Positions 1 to 5,789 of a DNA stretch of 7,628 nt are shown here, one piece after another. Origin of the DNA: Oscillospiraceae bacterium (GTDB lineage Bacteria > Bacillota > Clostridia > Oscillospirales > CAG-272); assembly GCA_015065395.1 (NCBI GenBank), contig SVQJ01000080.1, forward strand, positions 1-7,628, written 5' to 3'. Positions within the stretch are counted from its first letter, which is position 1, and every line of letters starts with the position of its first letter. Under the pieces are notes generated by a model, which ran no database searches, was not told where the DNA came from, and was given only the letters and a program-made list of their open reading frames with translations. Made by a program: the position numbers and the translations under genes.

Positions 1-547
1 ACGCCTTTTTTCTCGATCCCGTGGCCCTATACACCGGAGCCGCAACGGCGATCCCCTCGGGGATATTGTGGATCGCGATAGCAAAGACAATGGGAACCGC
101 TACCCCCGGATCACGAAGGGCAGATATGAAAGTTGCCATTCCCTCGGGGAAATTATGAATAGCAATGGCAAGTGCCGAAAGCACTCCCATTCGCATAAGA
201 CTTGAATGAGAGCCGTTCTGGCACTTCGCGATACATTCCTGCGCCCTGTCTCCCTCAAAGGAGGGAATAAATTTAGAGATGAGCGCAATCAGCATCACCC
301 CTGAAAAAAAGGCGCAGACGGTCAGTATGTTTCCCCATTTTTCTCCGTGAGGCGCTGTGAGAGCCACTCGTGCCTTGGTCATTATCTCCGTCATGGAGAC
401 GTACATCATGACCCCTGCAGAAAAGCCGAGAGTGAAGGACATAAAACGGGTGTTGGTACGCTTTGTAAGCAAAGCAAGACCGCTGCCGATACCTGTGCTA
501 AGTCCTGCAAACAGGGACATTAAAAACGCAAGCAGAACATTGTCCAT
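1..547 (-). CDS. zupT: ZupT-like ZIP family divalent metal transporter (3' part outside window)
   Basis: Integral membrane carrier of the ZIP family, which imports zinc and often other divalent metals (iron, manganese, cobalt) into the cytoplasm. The visible 182 codons start at ATG 547, placed 7 nt after a good AAGGAAAGG ribosome binding site. The N-terminus is hydrophobic (residues about 4-27), followed by segments at about 36-54 and 74-92 and a short hydrophilic loop (about 95-118). The two metal-binding helices carry the family signatures HNFPEG (131-136) and HNIPEG (160-165), followed by AVAAPVY and a GSRKKA turn. These match the bacterial ZupT subgroup closely, and the spacing between the two His motifs is normal. 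E. coli ZupT has 257 residues, so roughly 70 percent is present and the C-terminal helices lie beyond position 1. It follows the PadR/DUF4097 operon on the same strand with no clear terminator between. The family call is firm; metal preference is not visible. Confidence 0.93.
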   Translation of the reverse strand, partial: MDNVLLAFLMSLFAGLSTGIGSGLALLTKRTNTRFMSFTLGFSAGVMMYVSMTEIMTKARVALTAPHGEKWGNILTVCAFFSGVMLIALISKFIPSFEGDRAQECIAKCQNGSHSSLMRMGVLSALAIAIHNFPEGMATFISALRDPGVAVPIVFAIAIHNIPEGIAVAAPVYRATGSRKKA

Positions 548-586
548 CAAGGAACCTTTCCTTACGCAAAAGCGCAAATTTATACT

Positions 587-712
587 TCATTTGAAAGCGA
601 TGCTTTCATAATCAGTATATTCATCAGCCGCGATTTGGCGCAAGGCGATGTACCTAATAAACAACTCTTTCTCAAAGGGCCGGCGTTCATCTTCTTTTAT
701 TGCCTTTCGCAT
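587..712 (-). CDS. Doubtful small ORF, 41 aa, between DUF4097 gene and zupT
   Basis: An open frame from ATG 712 to TGA 587 lies 17 nt after the DUF4097 stop and 39 nt before the zupT start, on the same strand. The predicted product is charged and protein-like in composition (begins MRKAIKEDERRPFEKEL, ends DYESIAFK), with no membrane segment, cysteine pair or recognisable motif. Against it: the only Shine-Dalgarno-like bases (AGGGTG) abut the ATG, leaving almost no spacer, and a palindrome that could be regulatory lies inside its 3' end. It could be a true small gene, the remnant of a longer one, or chance. I do not recognise it and assign no function. Confidence 0.3.
   Translation of the reverse strand: MRKAIKEDERRPFEKELFIRYIALRQIAADEYTDYESIAFK
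592..643 (-). promoter_or_regulatory. Possible zupT promoter with a 17-nt operator-like palindrome
   Basis: Read on the minus strand, TATACT (614-619) sits 18 nt after TTGCGC (638-643), a good -10 with a weak -35. Immediately downstream, about where transcription would start, is the perfect 7-bp inverted repeat TGAAAGC-ATC-GCTTTCA (592-608). There is no following T-run, so it is not an intrinsic terminator; its position fits an operator or mRNA hairpin controlling zupT. It does not obviously match a Zur, Fur or MntR box that I know. The same bases lie within the doubtful 41-aa ORF, so both readings cannot be fully trusted. Confidence 0.3.
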
Positions 713-729
713 CACCCTATACTGAAAAA

Positions 730-1692
730 CTATTTTATCTCTATTTTAATATCACCCGTATCAGTGGTGATTTCACATCTGCCGCCGTTAATTGTTTTTG
801 GCACATTGACACGGCCGGTATCGGTTTTTGTAATAAATACCTTTTCGGTTATCAGGCTGCCCCGAACGTCACCCGTGTCGGTTTTAACGAAGATCTCTCC
901 GGCATCACAACGGTCGAATTTCACATCGCCTGTGCTCCTCTCCAAAGAAAACTTTTCCGAGGCTATCACATTCTTCAGGGAGAGATCCCCCGTGCTTGCC
1001 ATTGATATGACCGATCTGCACGCAACATCGGTCAAGTCGGCATCACCGGTGCTTGCCTTGATTTTAACATCACCCTCGCAGCATACCTCAGACACATAAA
1101 TTCCGCCTGTTGAAACCGTAAGATCAAGTGCACCTGCAGATACGTTTTCAACACGGATATTTCCGGTGCTCGTTTTTATTTTAATAAGCTCCGAAGCACA
1201 CGCATAGTTCTTTACATTACCCGTGCTTTCCGAAATATCAATGCTTTCAAATTTGAAATCCTTTGGTATTTCCACATCACCCGTGCTTGAACTTACCGAA
1301 AGAGCCCCGTATTCGCCCTTGGGAATATATACCGTTATTTTAGGCGTGCCGAAATTTATACCCACATAATCATACCATTTTCTCGTATCGACGACCTTAA
1401 TTACAAGTGTGCCATCCCGTACCGCAACCGAATGCCTCATATTTTCCTGCTCGCGTAAGACGACTGAGGCTTTTGAATCCTCAGAAGGCACGAACAAAAC
1501 ATCGGCAGTTTTGGTTACGATCGATATGCCTTTATATTCTTCATTGATCTCGTAATCGTTAGTTTCATACTTGACCGTTGATAATTTCGTAAAATCCCAT
1601 TTAAGCACCGTCATTACCCCCACAAAAACCATGCATCCGATCACCACAAGAGAAGATGCCGTAATAAGCCATATTTTAGTTTTCCTGCTCAT
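730..1692 (-). CDS. DUF4097 membrane-anchored beta-repeat protein
   Basis: A 320-aa protein with one N-terminal membrane helix (about residues 7-30), a short linker, and an extracytoplasmic body of regular repeats. The body contains ten (S/D)TG motifs whose Thr-Gly pairs lie at 137, 157, 176, 195, 215, 234, 254, 273, 292 and 312. The period is 19-20 residues, as expected for the right-handed beta-helix-like fold of the DUF4097/DUF4098 'putative adhesin' family. The last three motifs switch from STG to DTG. The ATG at 1690-1692 overlaps the stop codon of the upstream HAAS gene by one base (TAATG) and follows AAGGAGG at an ideal distance. A longer reading frame extending back into the HAAS gene is therefore not used. 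Family members in Firmicutes are tied to envelope-stress responses (LiaX of enterococci has this domain), but the role here is unknown. Co-transcription with PadR and HAAS genes suggests a regulated surface or stress function. Confidence 0.88.
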   Translation of the reverse strand: MSRKTKIWLITASSLVVIGCMVFVGVMTVLKWDFTKLSTVKYETNDYEINEEYKGISIVTKTADVLFVPSEDSKASVVLREQENMRHSVAVRDGTLVIKVVDTRKWYDYVGINFGTPKITVYIPKGEYGALSVSSSTGDVEIPKDFKFESIDISESTGNVKNYACASELIKIKTSTGNIRVENVSAGALDLTVSTGGIYVSEVCCEGDVKIKASTGDADLTDVACRSVISMASTGDLSLKNVIASEKFSLERSTGDVKFDRCDAGEIFVKTDTGDVRGSLITEKVFITKTDTGRVNVPKTINGGRCEITTDTGDIKIEIK

Positions 1693-2291
1693 TATGCTTC
1701 CTCCTTCTTCACAAAACAGCCTTTGATGCCTGAAGCACACACTTTGGTAAGAAATAAAGTTCCTTTTGTCGCCGCCTTGCAGCCGAAAAACGCGAAGATA
1801 GTAACGCCTGCGCACACGATACCAGCACCTATCATAGCAATTCCCGAAAGCGCGTGGCCGTTCAGGGTAAAGGCAAGCCCTGCTGCGGTACCTCCCAAAA
1901 TACCGGCCGCAAGCGAGACAAATACTGCCCACAGAGAAATTATCATAGCCCACAGCACGACGTATAATGAAATAATAACCGCAAGAGCAACGACGGCCAA
2001 TGAAAGCCATACGGGTGAACCCAGTATCAAAAGCACTATCTCCCACGCCTTCAGCTTCTTTACGGAATTTGTCTTTTGCTTTACGGATCTGTCAAAAGAA
2101 GAATCGGCTATGATCTGGGCTATGATCTCACTGACATTGCCGAATTCCTCCACAGCCTCTTCCTCCGAAAGGCCCTCCTCCATACGGTCGTCTATCATTT
2201 CTCTGTAAAACGTCAAGCGCTCCTCTATGTCTTTCTGAGGTAAGCCTGACAGACCTTTTTGAAGCTCTGCAAGAAATGCCCTTTTATTCAT
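1692..2291 (-). CDS. HAAS-domain (DUF1700) membrane protein
   Basis: A 199-aa protein. Residues 1-60 form the soluble helical domain typical of DUF1700/HAAS proteins (FLAELQKGLSGLP, then DIEERLTFYREMIDDRMEEG and LSEEEAVEEFG). A basic linker follows, then about three hydrophobic segments (about 83-112, 114-142 and 148-171), beginning with the family-typical WEIVLLILGSPVWL. The start is chosen at ATG 2291, 9 nt after AAGGAGG. An in-frame ATG at 2300 directly abuts that site and would be poorly used. The gene overlaps the PadR stop by 8 nt and ends in the TAATG junction with the DUF4097 gene, so the three are translationally coupled. HAAS (HTH-associated alpha-helical signalling) domains are known to accompany PadR regulators. 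Inference: it passes a membrane or surface state to the repressor encoded just upstream. Confidence 0.9.
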   Translation of the reverse strand: MNKRAFLAELQKGLSGLPQKDIEERLTFYREMIDDRMEEGLSEEEAVEEFGNVSEIIAQIIADSSFDRSVKQKTNSVKKLKAWEIVLLILGSPVWLSLAVVALAVIISLYVVLWAMIISLWAVFVSLAAGILGGTAAGLAFTLNGHALSGIAMIGAGIVCAGVTIFAFFGCKAATKGTLFLTKVCASGIKGCFVKKEEA

Positions 2292-2604
2292 GCTTCTCAT
2301 CCTCCTTGGTTACGAATCGGTATATAGACAAAATCTCCGTCCACTCTTTTCTGAAATCCTCAATGCGTTTCAACCCCTCTTCGGTTATACGGTAATATTT
2401 CCGAAGTCTGCCGCCGTGCTCTGCGGTTCGTACCGTCAGCATATTTGCTGCTTCCAAGCGTTTCAGAATAGTATATAAGGTGGACTCGGAAAGCTCAATA
2501 TACGGCTTCATATCTTTTATGATCTTATAGCCGTATGAATCCTCGCTCTTGATCGCCGCCAATACGCATACGTCCAAGAGACCGCGCTTCAGCTGAATAT
2601 CCAT
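2284..2604 (-). CDS. PadR-family transcriptional regulator
   Basis: A 106-aa winged-helix repressor, the usual length for the short PadR group. The sequence shows the family pattern in order: LDVCVLAAIKSEDSYGYKI (about 10-28), the recognition-helix region SESTLYTILKRLEAANML (about 39-56), and the wing GGRLRKYYRITEEG (about 64-77). A C-terminal helix (FRKEWTEIL onward) would form the dimer. The ATG at 2604 follows GGGGAGG by 6 nt. It is the first gene of a three-gene operon with HAAS and DUF4097 proteins, with overlapping reading frames. PadR proteins commonly repress their own operon, and an imperfect palindrome covers the -10 of the promoter upstream (2625-2645). The effector is unknown; the context argues for envelope or antimicrobial stress rather than phenolic acids, but this is inference. 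Confidence 0.93.
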   Translation of the reverse strand: MDIQLKRGLLDVCVLAAIKSEDSYGYKIIKDMKPYIELSESTLYTILKRLEAANMLTVRTAEHGGRLRKYYRITEEGLKRIEDFRKEWTEILSIYRFVTKEDEKHE

Positions 2605-2624
2605 GTAATACCTCCCCTCGCGTA

Positions 2625-2645
2625 ATACATCATATCACGAAGTAT
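2625..2645. promoter_or_regulatory. Candidate PadR operator over the -10 element
   Basis: A 21-nt imperfect palindrome with ATAC and GTAT ends (minus-strand halves ATACTTCGTG and TATGATGTAT, 7 of 10 positions symmetric) is centred on the -10 of the promoter that drives padR. Position and size fit autorepression by the PadR dimer. The assignment is from location and symmetry only. Confidence 0.45.
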
Positions 2646-2657
2646 GGTTTTTGTCAA
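2629..2657 (-). promoter_or_regulatory. Sigma-70/SigA-type promoter of the padR-HAAS-DUF4097 operon
   Basis: TTGACA (2652-2657) and TATGAT (2629-2634) are separated by exactly 17 nt on the minus strand. The start of transcription would fall near 2622, leaving a leader of about 18 nt before the padR start codon. It is close to consensus. Confidence 0.85.
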
Positions 2658-2722
2658 CAGTATATTTGGAAATATTAAAAAACAGCGATAATTGAAATCA
2701 GAGATAGTAAAGCGAAAAACGA

Positions 2723-2736
2723 GCCTGCAAGCAGGC
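2723..2736 (-). terminator. Small GC-rich hairpin followed by T-run, possible second terminator
   Basis: GCCTGC and GCAGGC arms (2723-2728, 2731-2736) form a tight hairpin. On the minus strand it is followed by TCGTTTTTCGC. It lies between the strong terminator at 2764-2801 and the padR promoter and could act as a backup terminator for the restriction-modification operon. The hairpin loop is very small, so the call is modest. Confidence 0.4.
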
Positions 2737-2763
2737 GAGCTTCGAGCCGTAAAGCCCGATCGC

Positions 2764-2801
2764 ATAAATAAAACCGACCCGGAAGGGTCGGCTTTATTTA
2801 T
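2764..2801 (-). terminator. Strong intrinsic terminator after the restriction-modification operon
   Basis: A 17-position stem (2764-2780 with 2785-2801) encloses the 4-nt loop 2781-2784. The core is CCGACCC/GGGTCGG, flanked by AAATAAA/TTTATTT. The one A-C mismatch on the plus strand becomes a G-U pair in minus-strand RNA, and that RNA continues with GGTTTTATTTAT. This orientation suits the R-M gene, which ends about 64 nt upstream. The rest of the 2605-2864 interval holds the padR promoter, one inverted-repeat copy and no gene. Confidence 0.85.
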
Positions 2802-2809
2802 ATGGCAAT

Positions 2810-2832
2810 GGGCTACGAAAAAGATATTTTTC
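2810..2832 (+). repeat. Left inverted-repeat copy flanking the R-M block
   Basis: Begins GGGCTAC and continues GAAAAAGATATTTTTC. It matches, in inverted orientation, 17 of 18 bases of 5767-5784 (beside the tRNA) and 18 of 19 bases of 5673-5691. The copy also contains its own short inverted repeat GAAAAA-GATA-TTTTTC. Confidence 0.6.
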
Positions 2833-2864
2833 CGAAATTGCTGTATAGTTTTGAACTATCGTAA

Positions 2865-5345
2865 TTAAATTCGGTCACTATATGGCAACGATTTCATATA
2901 TCTATCCATCCACTCCCAATCGGGAACAAACCCATCATCCGAGAATTTCTTGTCTGAATCAATATAATAACCATCTTCATTCTTTTGGGCGGGAAGTTTT
3001 ACTTTGCTATTTGAAATAGTATCTCGCCTCATTTTTCTGCCATAATTGAACAATTCTCTATTTGCGAAGGTTAAAATGGTGACAAAGAATAGTAACTCTT
3101 TTTCTGACCATTCACGATTAATGGGGTGCATTCCTTGTACATGAGCAAAACCCACAAAATCCTCTGGCTGATAAAAGAAAGTGTTATCCTCAGTTGTATC
3201 ACTGAAGGTGATAATATTGCCATGTTCGGTGGGAGGCAATGAGCAAAACCCATGGATACCATTATTCATTGCACTATTGGCAATAACAGGGGTTGTTCCT
3301 CCGTCGTCCAAATCCCTCCAAGACATACCTTTATAGTCTTTAGTCGGATAAATATCGAACATTTTGCCGACTTGGAAATACTTCCAATCACAAACATCCA
3401 ATTCGATATTAAGCTTTTTGTCGTCCGGAATGTGATTGTCTACATGTAAAGACTGAACATACTCAAACATCCACTCTTTATCATTCTCCTTAAGCAAACC
3501 CTTTCTTACGAGGTAGGAAAAGTATCGTTCAAGAGTAGTTTGAAAATCCTTTTTAGATAAATCTGAGTAGTCTTTTTCCATATAGGCTTCCGCTAACCAT
3601 TCATCTTTCCAAGTCACCTTACGCATTACAGATAATCCTGGAACCTCACGCCTATTCTTGTATAGATCAAGCCACAACTCTTCAATTTTTACCCAAAGGC
3701 TATTTCCGCTGCTATCAGTTTTTTCGACTCTGCCTAATCCCTTTCTTTTTACAAACTTATCATCTTTATAATATCCAAAGAAGGTATCACGATCAGATTT
3801 GCTATGTTTTTGAGAGAGATCAAAAATCATGCAACAGGCTACCGCTGATGCTCCGGGGTAGAACATATCACTAGGAAGAGAGAAAACTGCATCAAGCGTA
3901 TAGTTATCTAACATTTTCTTCTTGAATTGCTTGACATCACCACTATTACCTATCGCCGCTTGCATGGGCAATAGAACTGCCATCTTACATGTAGCGGGGG
4001 CGTGACGAGCAACCCATTCAACGAAATGCCACCCTTTAGAGGGGTCTTCCTTCATGCTCGAACTCCAAGTCTTTGTATAATCCGGATCGCAACACTTCTT
4101 GGTAGCATTATATGGGGGATTCATTAAAACAACATTGATTGCATTGTCCTTGATCCATTTCCCACGGTTGAACATTGAATCTTGAACAACGTTTGAGTTG
4201 CCATCACCATGTATCAACATATTGGTAGAAGAAAGACCAAATGCACCCTCTTCGTATTCAATGCCAAAAATCTGATGTTTTTTGACTTTTTCTCGTTCTT
4301 CTTCCGTATCGCAATCGTCCATGGCATCAGTCATTGCTCTAACCAAGAACGCACCGCTACCACAACAAGGATCGAGAACCCTTGATTTTTTACTAACGCC
4401 AACAGCCTTGCTCATAAAATCACAAATGTGGTCGGGAGTAAACGCCTGATTCTTATCGGACTTGCCAACGTACTTGTTAAATGTTGTGAAGAAAAGGTTC
4501 AACAGGTCCTGTCCTGCAGTATTCTTATCGTTGATATATGGTACAACGTTTTCGTCAATAAATTGAAGGATTTCTTTGAGTTCCCTGTATGTCAGGCTTG
4601 TAACATCCTGATCTTCGAGAACCTTATTGTTAAGAATGGCAAGTTTTCCAGCCTTATTTACACTTCCGCTTTTAGCAAGAAGCCCTAAAAGAATCTTCTT
4701 TATGTTATCAAGCACAACCTCTTCCCTTGGCATTATGCGGCCAGTCTCTGGGTCGATAGTCTCTTTAACACCGTCATAAACTAAACCATGTTTGAGTGCA
4801 AGGAGGCAAGTGCCTACAAATTGGCTACGCAATTTTTCGTTGATGCCATCAGCATGAAGTGTCTCATTCAATGTTTTAATTGAATCGACAACCTTGATTT
4901 TGTCGTTGACTTTGCCAAAACACAGATCCTCATACTCAGCAAATGTACGAATAAAAGTCTCGTTGCTTGCCATGTGGTCGTCGTCAATAATTACCGACTG
5001 GCCGTACCATACCCAAACCTCGTCACCATCAGTCTCAGCAAGAATGGCAACAATCTTCTTATCAGAATAGGCTTTCTCAAACCTCACATAATCCTGCAAC
5101 TGTCCCTGGATTTTGGCTTTGTCCCACTTGGAGAACCTGTTCTTTGTTTCAACAAGAATAGCAAGGCGATCATTTTCAAAGCGAATATCGAGAAATTTGT
5201 GTTTTTCACCACTGGTCGCCTTTTGGTAGTTCTTAATGTTTTTTCCGACAGATTTTAATGCCTGGACATAACTAAACTCGCCAGTTTCCGTATTGCCTAC
5301 TCTATATTGGTCGCCAATTCTACTGATAATATCAAATCTATTCAT
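2865..5345 (-). CDS. Single-chain restriction-modification enzyme (Type IIG-like): nuclease, N6-adenine methylase and TRD
   Basis: An 826-aa protein that should both methylate adenine in, and cut near, one DNA target. Residues 1-145 look like a PD-(D/E)XK nuclease: D53, then E66-T-K68 in LAILVETKN, then Q82. A helical region (150-300) leads to a HsdM-type methylase: motif X QAFTP (300-304), SAM-binding DPCCGSGAFL (325-334), catalytic NPPY (409-412). Residues about 648-826 resemble half of a Type I specificity subunit: WKYFQVGKMFDI (654-665) at its start, and the common ending DWEWMDRYMKSLPYSDRI. There is one target-recognition domain and no separate S, M or R gene, which fits Type IIG (BcgI/HsdM-S fusion-like) enzymes. 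ATG 5345 follows AAAGGAG by a normal spacer and overlaps the stop of the upstream small gene by 4 nt. The gene is more A+T-rich than its neighbours, which suggests horizontal transfer. No frameshift or missing key residue is visible. The target sequence is not predictable. Confidence 0.92.
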   Translation of the reverse strand: MNRFDIISRIGDQYRVGNTETGEFSYVQALKSVGKNIKNYQKATSGEKHKFLDIRFENDRLAILVETKNRFSKWDKAKIQGQLQDYVRFEKAYSDKKIVAILAETDGDEVWVWYGQSVIIDDDHMASNETFIRTFAEYEDLCFGKVNDKIKVVDSIKTLNETLHADGINEKLRSQFVGTCLLALKHGLVYDGVKETIDPETGRIMPREEVVLDNIKKILLGLLAKSGSVNKAGKLAILNNKVLEDQDVTSLTYRELKEILQFIDENVVPYINDKNTAGQDLLNLFFTTFNKYVGKSDKNQAFTPDHICDFMSKAVGVSKKSRVLDPCCGSGAFLVRAMTDAMDDCDTEEEREKVKKHQIFGIEYEEGAFGLSSTNMLIHGDGNSNVVQDSMFNRGKWIKDNAINVVLMNPPYNATKKCCDPDYTKTWSSSMKEDPSKGWHFVEWVARHAPATCKMAVLLPMQAAIGNSGDVKQFKKKMLDNYTLDAVFSLPSDMFYPGASAVACCMIFDLSQKHSKSDRDTFFGYYKDDKFVKRKGLGRVEKTDSSGNSLWVKIEELWLDLYKNRREVPGLSVMRKVTWKDEWLAEAYMEKDYSDLSKKDFQTTLERYFSYLVRKGLLKENDKEWMFEYVQSLHVDNHIPDDKKLNIELDVCDWKYFQVGKMFDIYPTKDYKGMSWRDLDDGGTTPVIANSAMNNGIHGFCSLPPTEHGNIITFSDTTEDNTFFYQPEDFVGFAHVQGMHPINREWSEKELLFFVTILTFANRELFNYGRKMRRDTISNSKVKLPAQKNEDGYYIDSDKKFSDDGFVPDWEWMDRYMKSLPYSDRI

Positions 5346-5521
5346 TTTGATTTCTCCTTTAAATCTTTAGAAAGTATTTCTGTCAAATACTGATTAACAC
5401 TATATCCACGCTCTTTTTTCTTTTTCTTCTGCACGACTTCCATCATTTGCTCATAAATCTCTGGTGGTAGACGTAGAGGGATCATTATTTTTTCGTATGT
5501 TGGGGTCTTCGTTTTGTTCAC
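5342..5521 (-). CDS. Small ribbon-helix-helix-like protein, candidate R-M controller
   Basis: A 59-aa protein starting at GTG 5521, six bases after GGAGGT, and ending in an ATGA overlap with the R-M gene, so the two are translationally coupled. A predicted beta strand (KIMIPLRLP, residues 11-19) is followed by helix PEIYEQMMEVV (20-30), a lysine-rich turn (QKKKKKERG, 31-39), and helix SVNQYLTEILSKDL (41-54). That order and size match MetJ/Arc-type ribbon-helix-helix DNA-binding proteins. Its promoter is buried in an inverted repeat of TGATATCA units immediately upstream. Inference: it binds there and sets the level of the operon, the job done by HTH 'C proteins' in other R-M systems. An alternative is an antitoxin-like or accessory role. 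The RHH call comes from pattern only. Confidence 0.72.
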   Translation of the reverse strand: MNKTKTPTYEKIMIPLRLPPEIYEQMMEVVQKKKKKERGYSVNQYLTEILSKDLKEKSK

Positions 5522-5534
5522 AATCCCACCTCCA

Positions 5535-5572
5535 TTTTGATATCATAATATCTTGATATAATGATATCAAAA
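5535..5572. promoter_or_regulatory. Operator-like inverted repeat with TGATATCA iterons
   Basis: Perfect 12-bp arms TTTTGATATCAT (5535-5546) and ATGATATCAAAA (5561-5572) are separated by 14 nt. Each arm contains the palindrome TGATATCA, and a related TGATATAA lies at 5554-5561. The array covers the -10 and start site of the promoter for the small DNA-binding protein. Repeated short boxes of this kind are typical binding sites for ribbon-helix-helix regulators, which bind as adjacent dimers. Confidence 0.65.
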
Positions 5573-5589
5573 ATGATAAAGAAAGTCAA
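5561..5589 (-). promoter_or_regulatory. Promoter of the RHH/R-M operon
   Basis: TTGACT (5584-5589) and TATCAT (5561-5566) are 17 nt apart on the minus strand, each one base from consensus. The predicted start lies near 5554, giving a leader of about 33 nt to the GTG. The -10 lies wholly within the right-hand arm of the operator-like palindrome. Confidence 0.75.
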
Positions 5590-5596
5590 TTCTTTT

Positions 5597-5634
5597 TGAA
5601 AAGAAAAAGGAGCATAGATAGTTCTATGTTCCTT
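5597..5634 (-). terminator. Intrinsic terminator between tRNA region and R-M promoter
   Basis: Arms 5607-5618 and 5623-5634 (AAGGAnCATAGA-type) form a 12-position stem with a 4-nt loop and one internal mismatch in minus-strand RNA. The RNA then continues as TTTCTTTTC. It would stop transcription from the tRNA side before it enters the R-M promoter. The preceding stretch 5635-5726 contains no gene, only a 9-bp inverted repeat (5632-5640 with 5654-5662) around a TATAAT and one copy of the flanking repeat. Confidence 0.6.
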
Positions 5635-5672
5635 GAACTCAGCGACATTATAAGAGTTCAAGTCTGTGTTGA

Positions 5673-5691
5673 GAAAAATATCTTTTTTGTA
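5673..5691 (-). repeat. Right inner repeat copy flanking the R-M block
   Basis: On the minus strand reads TACAAAAAAGATATTTTTC, which matches 2814-2832 (plus strand) at 18 of 19 positions in inverted orientation. It also shares an exact 14-nt direct repeat, TACAAAAAAGATAT, with 5767-5780. Confidence 0.55.
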
Positions 5692-5720
5692 CGTGCAAAC
5701 CGAAAAGTAAAATTTTGCCT

Positions 5721-5762
5721 ATAAAAACAGAAAAAACCCTGATAAAATCAGAGTTTTTCTGT
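5721..5762 (-). terminator. Intrinsic terminator of the tRNA-Pro transcript
   Basis: Arms 5727-5743 and 5747-5762 form a long stem around a 3-nt loop, with one bulge and one C-A mismatch that becomes G-U in minus-strand RNA. The stem is followed on that strand by CTGTTTTTATAGG. It begins 28 nt after the tRNA 3' end, the expected place for its terminator. Confidence 0.75.
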
Positions 5763-5766
5763 GGCT

Positions 5767-5784
5767 ATATCTTTTTTGTAGCCC
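5767..5784 (-). repeat. Right outer repeat copy, between tRNA-Pro and its terminator
   Basis: On the minus strand reads GGGCTACAAAAAAGATAT and matches 2810-2827 at 17 of 18 positions, in inverted orientation. It starts 6 nt after the CCA end of the tRNA. With the following AGCC it also forms a small GGCTA/TAGCC hairpin, so part of the match could reflect hairpin structure. Confidence 0.55.
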
Positions 5785-5789
5785 TTTGA

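Noticed and set aside
635..1099. Plus-strand open frames opposite the DUF4097 gene
   Set aside because: The repeated STG codons on the minus strand give repeated SPVL-type peptides in the antisense frame; there is no start signal and no family resemblance.
1693..2046. N-terminal extension of the DUF4097 gene back into the HAAS gene
   Set aside because: It has no ribosome binding site and an unnatural composition. The internal ATG at 1692 has an ideal AAGGAGG, a proper membrane anchor and the stop-start overlap.
5553..5564. Plus-strand promoter from TATAAT at 5557-5562
   Set aside because: No suitable -35 lies 16-18 nt upstream and no plus-strand gene follows; the motif is better explained as part of the operator palindrome.
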